Assembly (NCBI GenBank): GCA_964017155.1
Contig: OZ024861.1
Location: 24,126,213-24,190,212, forward strand
Source: Oasisia sp. SBJ-2009
Taxonomy: Eukaryota > Annelida > Polychaeta > Sabellida > Siboglinidae
Direction: 5' to 3'
DNA: 64,000 bases
In this document: piece by piece, positions 24,901 through 35,465 of the stretch
Numbering within the stretch: position 1 is the first letter of the stretch
Layout of the letters: each line of letters opens with the position of its first letter
Notes under the pieces: model-generated
Seen by the model: the letters and a program-made list of their open reading frames with translations, nothing else
Database searches by the model: none
What the model was told of the DNA's origin: nothing
Position numbers and translations under genes: made by a program

Positions 24901-27900
24901 TGATCATTCAGGTGACCACTCATGTGATCATCCAGGTGATCATTCAGATGGTCATTCATGTGATCACTCAAGTGATCATTCATGTGTTCATTCAGGTCAT
25001 CATTCAACTGATCACTCACAGGAGCACACTTCTAATCCTCCGTGGATTACTGAACGTGAAAGCAGGCGAATGATACTTGTTTTCACCAACAGTTACCACA
25101 TCCCCCACACATACACAAACATTCAGAGACTTCAACAGAAACAGCAGAGGCAGATGTACTTACAAATGCTAAGTCGCCCTCCGTTGATACCCTTCATGGC
25201 GATGTTGAACCCCTGACCCTCTTTGCCGATGCGGTTAGAGACCGGTACAACACAGTTGTCCATGATCACTTGGCGTGTCGGCTGAGAGTTCCACCCCAAC
25301 TGACGCAGCAAAGGCAACATGTTACGCTCAAACATACCAATGACCACAACTGTTCAAAACATGTGAAAGAAATTAAACAGAAAAACAATCTGAAAACATT
25401 TCATACAATTCACAAGCAGTGGCTGACGTTTTGAAGTTTATTCTTTTCCGTGTTTATAGTCATATCAATAGAGACGGACACACACATGTATTATGTACAT
25501 ATGCATGCATGCATGCATGCACGCACGCACGCACGCACGCACACACACAAAATAGAAACATAAGTTTAGGAAGGTAGTGAGAGGATTGAGGTCTTTTAGA
25601 CTCCAACTATTATAAGGCATATATACGTGTGTTAAGGTATGCTGCATAAAATAAATCAATGCAGTGTAACCAGGTAACGCGACGCTGGCAGTTGACGGCA
25701 CAAGGCCCGAATTGCATAGCAGCACCACCTGGATTATTAGTTCTGTAGAAGCATCATTTCGATACCTTTTTTCTTGAAATCTGCATTTTTACACTGCAGT
25801 TAAACAAAGACTGCTGTACCTTCTTCTCCTTCTGTCCATAGTGCAGCCCTTCAGTTCCCTTCTCCACGAGGACACACGAGATCCCCTTGGGCCCCGCCTC
25901 ACCAGTCCGACACATCACCAGATACACGTCACTGTTTCCTCCCCCACTGATGAATGACTGCAGCAGAGATTTAGAAACAAACTCTAGATGGCAGGTGGAC
26001 CAAGAAACCCTTTCGCTTATTGAGAGTCCAACCTAATTGTAACCCGCCCTTCTGAGGTATATATTGATTTTATTTTTAAACATTAACACTGCTAGCACCC
26101 AGACAATCAGCTGATAATCTGTTCCATACATTTACTGAATTCTTTGTGAAAATGAAAACTTTCTAATGTCTAGTCTATAGTCTACACTCCCTCATCATGT
26201 CCTCTAGTGCGTCTATCTTCCTAAAATGAGACCAAAAAGGTCTATCAATATTTTCATAACCAATCAACATTTTAAACACTTGGTCTCTACTGTTGTTAAG
26301 CCACATTCTCTTAGATGAGGCCATCAAGACTAACATTTCCTATTTATTGTGGACATTTTACTGCATAATGTTTATCGTATTTATGTACTGTAACTATTAT
26401 AAATAATTCATAAAAAATATTTTTTTCATTCTTTACAATCTTTATATAATAGCTTTATACTTTATGATTTCACTATTATTCTAACTACCTTTTTTAAAGA
26501 TAATTTTACCATAATTTCATTTGATTTACTTTCTATTTGCAATTTTGCACCTACCGAACATTACATTCTACGAAAAGGCATAACTTTTCTGGTACACTAT
26601 CTATCATGATCTAAAACTTGCATAAACAAAATCAACAAAAGTCACACAGCCTATTGTTAGGGTCTGTGTAAAATTACTACAATATTAAAGGATATTTTAT
26701 TTATATCTTGTCAGTTTATACATTACCTTCGTGCCATTGAGAATGTAGTTATCGCCATCCAGTTTTGCAGTTGTCTTTAAGGCCGCTGCATCACTGCCAC
26801 TAGCTGCAAATAAATACACTCTGGTTGAATGCTCTCTCAAAATACACCTGCCACATTAATATGAAAAAAACACAAGCCCCAAACTTTAGATTAAAAGTCC
26901 TAAGCTTTGTCATATTTACATTAAACTAAATACCTCAATCTTTGTCATCTTTATGTTGTCTTTAAGTTTAATTATACATTCGTATAATAATAATGACTTT
27001 AGCTGTAAATTAAATACATAATAACTTCTGTAGTAGCGAAATCGTCAGAGACATGAAACACCATGCATTACAATTCTATGCTGCATATACATGGGAATAA
27101 CATGTCTCTAATGATTTTCCCATGCAGCATGTGACCATTGGCCAATGTCACTAAGTTGACAGATAAACACAAGTATGTCATTTTAAATGTGCAATGTTGG
27201 AGTATTTTTATCATAACATGTCCGTCTGGCGATTTAGTGGAACATAAAAACTGCTGATCCTACCTGGTTCCGTGAGGCAATAGGAGGCAAATTTGTTCAT
27301 TGAGACAAGTTCCGGAATCCATTTCTCCCTCAGTGTCTCACTGCCAAACTCATCCACCATCCACGCACACATGCTGCAAGACATATTGTCACACATTAGG
27401 AAAACAATCCAAACAATAATTATCTATGTTATAATCTAGAGTTAAGACAAGAACAAGAAGTTTATTTCGACCACAAAATATTACAGGTATATGTCAGGTA
27501 TATGTATTTCTACAAATGAATAGATATATGCATAAGTAATGGAGAACCGACAGAATATTAATTATGTAGGTTCCTCATTACTTAACCTAATCATAATCAT
27601 CCAGGTGGTGCTGTTACACAAGTCAGTCCACATGCGGTCAACCGCCAGCATCCCATTACCTCGCTATGCCGCATTCATTCATTATATCCAACATTTGTTA
27701 ACACATATTGTAGATATGCATTATATTAATAACGGTTGGAGTTTATGCCACAAGACTGAGTTACATTTGAGCTCTCTCTAGTGATCATGTAGGTTCTCCA
27801 TAATATAAACCATTGCTTCAAAACCAGATTAATGAGTAATTAAAAGCACTCAAAGGGCCAGTGCCTTCCATGGAGACATAATGTCGCTGTCTTCTAGGAG

Positions 27901-30900
27901 CCTTGTGGTGTAATATTTACCATACACTGATGGGAAATGAAGTGTTAGACATTTTAAATTACACTTTAATAGACTTTAAAATGTTATATTTAACCAAGTT
28001 TTTCACGTGTCACCTAAAAATATTGCCTGACAGAGGATGTTTAGATAACTTCTTAGAAAGTGTCATTACAAACATTGCTGCCTAGGGGTGGTCTCTTACA
28101 GTGAACGGTGGGGTGACTTACTTGTAGATGGGGACATAAACGAGTTAAAGCGACTTACTTGTAGATGGCGAGGTAAGCAACTTACTTGTGGATGGGGACA
28201 TAAGCAACTTAGATGGCGAGGTAAGCAACTTACTTGTGGATGGTGAGGTAAGTGACTTACTTGTGGGTGGTGAGGTAAGTGACTTACTTGTGGGTGGTGA
28301 GGTAAGTGACTTACTTATGGATGGTGAGGTAAGTGACTTACTTGTGGATGGTGAGGAAAGTGACTTACTTGTGGATGGTAAGGTAAGTGACTTACTTGTG
28401 GATGGTAAGGTAAGTGACTTACTTGTGGATGGTGAGATAAGTGACTTACTTGTGGATGGTGAGATAAGTGACTTACTTGCAGATGGTGAGGTAAGTGACT
28501 TACTTGTGGATGGTGAGATAAGTGACTTACTTGTGGATGGTGAAATAAGTGACTTCTTGTGGATGGTGAGATAAGTGACTTACTTGCAGATGGTGAGGTA
28601 AGCGACTTACTTGCAGATGGTGAGGTGACTTACTTGCGGATGGTGAGGTAAGTGACTTACTTGTGGATGGTGAGATAAGTGACTTACTTGTGGATGGTGA
28701 AATAAGTGACTTACTTGTTGATGGTGAGATAAGTGACTTACTTGTGGATGGTGAGATAAGTGACTTACTTGCAGATGGTGAGGTAAGCGACTTACTTGCA
28801 GATGGTGAGGTGACTTACTTGCGGATGGTGAGGTAAGTGACTTACTTGTGGATGGTGAGATAAGTGACTTACTTGTGGATGGTGAAATAAGTGACTTACT
28901 TGTTGATGGTGAGATAAGTGACTTACTTGTGGATGGTGAGATAAGTGACTTATTTGCGGGTAGTGAGGTAAGTGACTTACTTGCAGATGGTGAGGTAAGT
29001 GACTTACTTGTGGATGGTGAAATAAGTGACTTACTTGTGGATGGTGAGATAAGTGACTTACTTGTGGATGGTGAGATAAGTGACTTACTTGTGGATGGTG
29101 AGATAAGTGACTTATCTGCGGGTAGTGAGATAAGAGACTTACTTGTAGACGGTGAGGTAAGCGACTTCCTTTACTTGTGGATGCATGGTGAGGTAAGCGA
29201 CTTACTTGTGGATGGGGAGGACCTTGAGGTAAGTGACTTAAATGTGGGTGTGAAATAACTAACTTATTTGTGGATGGTGAGGTAACTGATTTAACTACTT
29301 GTGGATGGTGAGGACCTTGAGGTAAGTGACTTAATTGTGGGGGTGAAGTAACTAACTTATTTGTGGATGATGGTGAGGTACAGGTAGTTGATTTAATTAC
29401 ATGTGGATGGTGAGGTAAGTGACATACTTGTGGATGGTGAGGTAAGCAGTGGTGCTAACACAGCCTTCAGCTAGTGCCTCAAATATGATTGAAGCATCAA
29501 TTCGTTTCAGCCCTGTTCCACCATACTCTTCGCTGCAGTAGATGCCCGCAAAACCCAGCTTGGCTGCGTGTTGAAGCGCTTCCTCAGGGAATATCTCCTG
29601 CAGATTATATTAATTGTTATTAGTTTTCACAGTCATCTCAACTTGGTTTTGTCTTCTCTGGCACAGAAATAGACAATGTAATTAAATTATGTAGAATATG
29701 GAAAAAGATTAATTTAAATAACTTTATAACTAATTAATTTATCTCTAATTGATTTAATAGCTACCTTTATAATGTTATAACTAATTAATAAAAGTCTTAA
29801 TGCGTTCAGAAGAAAATAATTATAGTAACTGTAGTTAATTTGGGCACACAGGACCTATAGCTTTGTAGCCTAATTGGACCTACCCAGGGCATAGTTATCT
29901 CTGGGAGTTAATTGGAGCTAATTATAGGTTTAAGCCTAATTGGCCATTGTTGTATTTGTTATATACACTCCACAAAACTTAGTATTAGATCACTCAGCAA
30001 TAGTTGCTTGTTCTCTTTCTTTTATCATTGAAAACCACACAACAATTGCTCTGAGATATAGCTGAGTTGCTTAGTTGTATATAACAGTGCCTACTTTACA
30101 AGAATAATTGCTTCACACCTCCCACGTATGTACAACACGTACCCTACCCGTGTATCCCCCCACACCCAGATCTCTCCCACCGCTGGAACAAAAAGAAAAA
30201 TCACCTGCTCATCCCAAGTGAACATGTTCGGAGCAAATTCATTCTTTGCAAAATCTCTTGCCAACTCCTGAATGTGATGCTGCTCGTCTGTGAGATTTGA
30301 TGATGCTAGAATTAGAAACATGTAATTAACACACAATTAAATAAGACATAAAGGCTACCCAGTCCCAGCTTAGACCAACAATCATGGAGTTGTATATAAA
30401 TGTCATAACCACACTTACATTGGTAATATACGTATAATATCAGCACACAGAATCCGAGGGAAAGGTTCCCAGTTACGCGCTTATTGTGGCCTTTAGCACT
30501 GTGTGACATTGGCATACTGCACCAGTTCAGTTGCCAGTCGGTGTCAGGCCTGGATCGAGGACGAGGTAGTTATTACGATCCACGCGTCGCTAGGTACAAT
30601 GTCAGTGTAAGTTCTGTGGCAATGCTGATAACTATTCATGTTCTTTTTACGGTAATCTTATACTTAACACATGTCGCCTTTTGTCGGCTATAGCGAGCGA
30701 TTCCTGATAGGACCGTTCCTGATAAGCGGAGGAAAAGAAGCCAGGGCCAAGGCCACGGCACTGGCTGACACTGACAGTATCGGGTGCAGACGCGGGCAAG
30801 CGTCGCAGGCACTTTCTGTCTTTAAAAACTAAGGTCGTCACACAATACTCACGATCAATACAAAGTCTTGTCGACATAAACTTGACGTGTGATCTGCCTA

Positions 30901-30985
30901 TTGTCAACGCATTCGCGTGTTTTCGACATAGCGGTAAGACAAGTTTGCGGACCGTTCCCCCCAAGTTCCGTAGCACGACCATCAT
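15931..30985 (-). CDS. acad8: ACAD8, isobutyryl-CoA dehydrogenase, mitochondrial
   Basis: FAD-dependent acyl-CoA dehydrogenase of valine breakdown in the mitochondrial matrix (isobutyryl-CoA to methacrylyl-CoA). Complete, 420 residues (human 415), in eleven exons: 30853-30985, 30205-30305, 29428-29597, 27264-27373, 26727-26803, 25820-25957, 25164-25299, 24285-24382, 22180-22323, 21647-21749 and 15931-15983. All have GT-AG borders and matching phases. The N-terminus is basic, like a transit peptide ([20 protein letters not shown]). Family matches include [13 protein letters not shown] (human TTAYISIHNMCAW), [17 protein letters not shown] and [17 protein letters not shown] and [13 protein letters not shown] follow, the latter carrying the catalytic glutamate (ILEGTN) whose codon ends exon 10. 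ACAD8 fits better than other ACADs by these segments. The last intron hosts a CR1-like LINE on the opposite strand. Confidence 0.96.
16701..17105 (+). promoter_or_regulatory. Tandem 5'-UTR monomers of the LINE
   Basis: Two diverged copies of a unit about 205 bp long begin at 16701 and 16906. Both contain AGGGTAATCTAGC, then TTGTAAACAA, then CATTGTTATTAAAAATAA and end near TAGTxTGTxxA. By analogy with the monomers of mouse L1, these are likely the internal promoter. Confidence 0.7.
17279..18349 (+). CDS. LINE ORF1 protein: zinc-ribbon plus SGNH esterase
   Basis: 356 residues from the ATG at 17279, the first true ATG of the frame. Residues about 15-60 hold a CxxC ... CxxC zinc-ribbon/PHD-like set (LLCDHCHS and [11 protein letters not shown]). 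A long lysine/glutamate/threonine-rich low-complexity stretch follows (about 80-170). From about residue 185 there is an SGNH-hydrolase fold with the three diagnostic blocks: FMGDSIL (catalytic Ser), VHVGTNN (oxyanion Asn) and VRDGLHLS (catalytic Asp and His). Esterase-bearing ORF1 proteins are known from CR1-clade LINEs. All catalytic residues are present, so this ORF looks intact. Its role in retrotransposition is not settled; RNA or lipid binding has been suggested. Confidence 0.88.
   Translation: MAPSKRQVKARRHLLCDHCHSLVDFALSGCGKSWSETTEEGFTFQCLGCWKVDCLTAELAKLTDLVKGMERGGRMIARKTNGERTTENMPCMKETVEKVTVEKEGGTRGQEMIEVDATGGKTKGRKELRVDMTKRKSITRKMSGRKETGKKGTEKAAGGKVSNQGDAKRRSYSEAVIEGALRTERVFMGDSILRKTDKTLNKGEDVVVCLPGARIEHVTDRVENVLGHGQGGSILVHVGTNNADREGTTRIVQRYRQLVGKLKKTRVEQIIISGILPVIGGRGATYRNCKRMAINALVEQMCEGEGVGFVDLWGYFVGKEDMYVRDGLHLSGKGAAVFSENLLQSMDRGTGCNFLN
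18350..21200 (+). pseudogene. LINE ORF2: endonuclease-reverse transcriptase, broken by one deletion
   Basis: The frame is open from 18214, overlapping the end of ORF1, to a stop at 20187, and then resumes about 20171 in another frame to 21200. The APE-type endonuclease shows [36 protein letters not shown] and SDHNQIHF. The reverse transcriptase shows [56 protein letters not shown] and the catalytic FADDTKVF. The C-terminus [20 protein letters not shown] is typical. Immediately after YLDFKK the family segment that normally precedes the [11 protein letters not shown] block is missing, a loss of about 28 bp that shifts the frame. Otherwise I see no stops, so the copy is young. A separate ORF2 start is unclear; the first downstream ATG is near 18514. 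Confidence 0.87.
21310..21515 (-). mobile_element. tRNA-derived SINE, family B
   Basis: On the minus strand there is a tRNA-like head (GATCGCGCGGTAGATGGC, then GTTTTAATCCC as the B-box-like part). A body follows with CCCCTGGCATAGACACCAG and the GGGATCTTTTAC block as read on the plus strand. It abuts the 3' end of the LINE. Low-copy evidence: only one copy is seen in this window. Confidence 0.45.
22330..23690. repeat. 30/59-bp minisatellite in ACAD8 intron 8
   Basis: The first ~230 bases are 59-bp units holding GTACTGCAAGACACAGCACA. After about 22560 the array is some 37 units of about 30 bp built on CTCAGAGACATCACACACCT followed by MCATGTACTG. It starts within ten bases of the acceptor of exon 9 (22323). 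On the ACAD8 strand, units contain GTGTCTTGCAGTACATG, close to the real acceptor region GTGTCTTGTAGTACCTTCAG. Long ORFs in several frames here are repeat artefacts. Confidence 0.92.
24596..25022. repeat. 12-bp TGATCA minisatellite in ACAD8 intron 7
   Basis: About 35 units of a 12-bp motif, TGATCATCCAGG and variants (TGATCACTCAAG, TGATCATTCAGG). Nearly every unit keeps the palindrome TGATCA. The long open frames on both strands (repeated HPGDHS/IIQVI/DHLN) are repeat artefacts. Confidence 0.93.
25500..25550. repeat. TGCA/ACGC microsatellite
   Basis: Short runs of ATGC, then ACGC, then AC repeats in ACAD8 intron 6. Confidence 0.9.
25981..26325 (-). mobile_element. Second, 5'-truncated copy of the CR1-like LINE
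   Basis: On the minus strand this matches the ORF2 end and 3' UTR of the element at 16701-21305. Shared parts are GGCTTAACAACAGTAGAGACC, TTATGAAAATATTGATAGA, ATTAGAAAGTTTTCATTTTC, then GGTTGGACTCTCAATAAGC and CCACCTGCCATCTAGAGT. It has several small deletions, including about 25 bp near its 5' end, and stops, so it is older. It lies in ACAD8 intron 5, in the same sense as ACAD8 and opposite to the longer copy. Confidence 0.87.
28100..29427. repeat. 27-bp minisatellite carrying ACAD8 exon-3 donor sites
   Basis: About 45 tandem 27-bp units adjoining ACAD8 exon 3, whose lower border is 29428. On the ACAD8 strand each unit is TTACCTCACCATCCACAA, followed by a donor-like GTAAGT and then CAC. The first part equals the last 18 coding bases of exon 3, which encode the end of AYLTIH and part of the next codon. 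Frequent variants carry GTAAGT after CTGCAA or GAAATA-type changes on the other strand. The plus-strand open frames (repeated DLLVDGEVS) are artefacts. Confidence 0.94.
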
Positions 30986-32058
<1,073 letters not shown>

Positions 32059-32209
32059 AACACTATATTGTTGTGGATCCTCCCAATTTAAATAATGAAC
32101 TCTGTAATGTATAATTTTATAATGTGTTGTATTTGTATTTATATTCCCAGCAAACAACAATCGACACGTGATTTAATGTGAATGTTAACATGTTGGTGAA
32201 TTCATGTCA

Positions 32210-33350
32210 TATGTGTTTAAAGGGGCTCAATTTACCTGTTTTCCGTACGTGAATTCAAGAGATTCTGTATCAATCTGTGAAAAAATTTGTTCTGTCGATG
32301 CCTATTTACCGCAAGAGTTTCCATACGTGAAATCGTGTGTTTTCTGTGTTGTCACCGGATTCTGAGTAAAAATTTGGAGTGTCGACACATGTTTACACTT
32401 TACCGCAATAGTTTCCGTAATTAAATCGTGTTTTATTTCGTGTATGTTTGCCGTAATATGTGAATACACGGTACATACTGTGAACAAATTTGGTGTATCG
32501 ACACCTGTTTACCGCACACGAAATAACGAGTTTACACGTGTACGTTAAGTACCATATTTTCGTACGTGTATAATCGCAGGATTCTGTGAGCAAATTTTGT
32601 GTGTTCATTGACGTACCTGCCTATAATGTCTATCGCACGGGTTTCCGTATGTGAAATCATGAGTTTTCTATGTGACATTTACGTGTATGCAACTGTTTTT
32701 CGTACACGAGTTCATATGTTTTCCAAACTTAATTCCCGGGATTCCGTGAACAAATGTTGTGTGTTTAATTGACGTATTCCTGCCTATAATATGTTTATCG
32801 CACGGGCTTCTACGTGAAATCACGAGTTTCCTACTTGTATTCAACTGTTTTTCGTACGTGAGTTCATATATTTTCCAAACGTGAATTCTAGGGATTCTGC
32901 GAACAAATTTGGTGTTTCGACACGTGTTACTGCCGGTAAATTGACGAGTTTCCGTACGTGAAATGACGTGATTTCCTTAGGCCTACGTTTATTCACCTGT
33001 TTTCTATGCGTGAATGCACGGGATTCTGTGAACAATTCTGGTGTTTCGACACGTGTTTACCGCACGTGCAATCACGAGTATGGGAAATCACGTGTTTTCC
33101 GTACGTGAATACACGGGATTCTGTGAACAAATGTCAAGGTGAAAAATACGCATTTCAATACGTGAAATCACGAGTCTCGTACGTGCAATTACCTGTTTTT
33201 CTATACGTGAATTCACGGGATTCTGTAACAAATTTCAAGGTGAAAAACACGCACTTCGATATGTGGAATTACGAGTCTCCGTACGTGAAATCACCTGTTT
33301 TTCCATACGTGAATTCATGGGATTCTGTGAATAAATGACAATGTGAAAAC
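32210..33350. repeat. Degenerate repeat field rich in TACGTGAA/CACGTG
   Basis: Imperfect repeats of roughly 100-130 bp, each built from GTGAATTCACGGGATTCTGT, GAACAAATTTGGTGTTTCGA, CACGTGTTTACCGCACGTG and TTTCCGTACGTGAAATCACG. I count about eight or nine units with decreasing divergence towards 33350. No coding potential is evident. Confidence 0.8.
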
Positions 33351-33408
33351 ATGAGTGTGTTTCAACACATGTTTTCTGGTTAACCGCACACTTGCCTAAC
33401 GTTTGACA

Positions 33409-33486
33409 CGGCAGCAGAGGATTCGAACCTGGTTTCTCTTAGTCGATTGGTCCGATCTCTATAGTCACTGCGCCATTGCTCTGCTA
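33409..33486 (-). mobile_element. tRNA-derived SINE, family A, copy 2
   Basis: The minus strand carries an A-box-like TGGCGCAGTGACTA and a perfect B box GGTTCGAATCC, 7-base flanks GCAGAG/CTCTGC that can pair, and the family-specific GACTAAGAGAAACC. The anticodon arm does not form a convincing 5-bp stem with a 7-base loop, so I call it a SINE head rather than a tRNA gene. Confidence 0.6.
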
Positions 33487-34140
33487 CAAAACACGCATTT
33501 TAATTGTTTCATAGCATGTGAAATCATCTGCCCTGACAAATGTCTTTAAATGGCTAGGAACTGTTGAATATACAACAAGTTCGGTCCGACCCGCAAAAGT
33601 CGATACCTAGACTCTACTGTTAATTCAGACAGACCAACGAATTGGTCGAAACAAGTTTATTGTAAAGCAATTATATCGCAGTAGACCTCTGGCATCGCCT
33701 CGCCATCGCTAGTACTGACATAGTCAATGTAGTTTATATCGCGATATATATATCGTATACGTGATCTTTGTACCACGATGGGCCTATACATATCGTAGGT
33801 ACAGGTGCCATGTTGATTGGTAATGACGTCACGACGAATAACTGTCTGCTTTTAGCATAACTGAAGGGGTGTAAAGTTAGAAATTGGTTTGTGGGAAAGT
33901 GATATATACACATTTCACGAATTTTCCAGATGACTTCTGGGAGTGGAGCTAAAATGTGATATGAAATTGTCAATAAATAAAAGTTAGGGTAACAGTTTTG
34001 TAGGGAATGAATAGAACATTATAATGGCCAGTAGTCTTTGCACTTAGGTCATCATTACATGTATAATTATTGTAACACCACTGTTGTCATTAGTTTTTCG
34101 GAAACGCGTTTTCAGATAAAGTGGAACTCATATCATATAA

Positions 34141-35418
34141 GATGGCTATAGAGCAATCGCCGGCCTGAAGGATGACAAAGCACCTGTGGGAGATGAAATT
34201 CCTGCTGAAATATGGAAGCGCGGAGGAGACAGTCTGTTCAGCAGACTGCATCAACTAATCACCAATACCTGGGAGGTGGGTTATGTACCACAAGCGTGGA
34301 AGGATGCCAGCATTGTAACCACCCACAAGAAATGTGATCGAGCAGACTGTGGGAACTATAGAGGAATCTCTCTTCTTTCCATAGCAGGCAACATCTTTGC
34401 CAGGATTATCCTCAACAGACTATATCTACCCACATAACACCAGAGGTAGTTCCAGAGACACAATGTGGCTTCAGAGGTAACCGGAGCACCGTGGATATAA
34501 TAGTTTTTCTCCGACAGATACAAGAAAAGTGCATTGAACAGGACCGTCCACTGTACATGGTGTTTGTCGACTTCAGTAAGGCGTCGATACAGTTGGGAGG
34601 ACCGAGCTATGACAGCTACTGAGGAAGTATGGATGCCCAGAGAAGCTCACAACTATGATCTACATACCAGAATGATGACGAATGTTAGTGTTGGAGGGGA
34701 AGTCTCGGAATCGTTCAGTGCTACAAATTGGGTCAAAGAAGGTTGTGTACTGGCCCCAGCGATCTTCTCCACCTTCCTATCAGCAATGCTCAATGAGGTT
34801 TTCCTAGACATGGGGGGTGGCGTCTACATACAGTCCGGACAGAGCACTGACATATTCAACATCGCACACGTCAGGGCGAAAACCAGGACTACTCGAATAC
34901 TGATGAGAGAGCTGCTATTCGCAGACGACAGTGCACTGGTTGCCCATTCTGCTGAAGAGGTGCAGAAAATAGTGGATGCTTTCTCCGAAGCATGAAAGAA
35001 GTTCGGCCTGAAGATTAACATCAAGAAAACCGAGATGCTACAAGAACCCGAGAGGAGGATATCATGGAAACAAGCTGAATTCTGTTCTGGAATTCACATA
35101 CGCCAGGTGAAAAAGCTGCATGCCTTCATGACGCGACATCTGCGTTCGATCATGATGACAGGGCTGCCATCTATGGACGATTTTCTGATCAGAAAGAATC
35201 TTCGGTGGACTGGACACCTCATGAGGATGTCACCAGACATGCTACCAAAACATATTCTCTACTCTCAACTGCCTACTGGTCACAGGATACCATCAAGAGA
35301 AACCTGAAGCTGAGAGACATAAAGGCCGACTCATGGACATCACTCTCACAGCAGAGAGATAAATGGAAAGCAATACTCAAGTGATGGAAGCAGTCTTTGT
35401 CGCATCGCGACCGACAGC

Positions 35419-35464
<46 letters not shown>
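34141..35464 (+). mobile_element. Decayed, 5'-truncated LINE with (ATG)n tail
   Basis: Reverse-transcriptase blocks appear in shifting frames: AIAGLKDDKAPVGDEIPAEI, ASIVTTHKKCDRADCGNYRG, then ISLLSIAGNIFARII, VSESFSATNWVKEGCVLAPA and the catalytic LLFADDSALVAHS. KKFGLKINIKKTEML and a C-terminal LRWTGHLMRM follow. Several stops and frameshifts break it (near 34436, 34500, 34620 and 34994). The tail is an ATG/GAT trinucleotide run at 35420-35464. It belongs to a different clade from the CR1-like element, and the endonuclease part is absent. Confidence 0.86.

Positions 35465-35465
<1 letters not shown>

Noticed and set aside
24542..25216. 224-codon frame with [10 protein letters not shown] repeats
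   Set aside because: Artefact of the 12-bp TGATCA array in an ACAD8 intron; equally long frames exist on the other strand.
25164..25299. Exon 7 of ACAD8 as the source of the TGATCA array
   Set aside because: The exon contains CAAGTGATCATGG, like the array, but the array is 140 bases away and a 10-base match around a palindrome is weak evidence.
28188..29258. Frames with repeated DLLVDGEVS
   Set aside because: Artefact of the 27-bp array antisense to ACAD8 intron 3.
33409..33486. Possible intact tRNA gene
   Set aside because: The boxes are good but the anticodon arm does not fold; the shared segment with 1391-1463 shows it is a SINE head.
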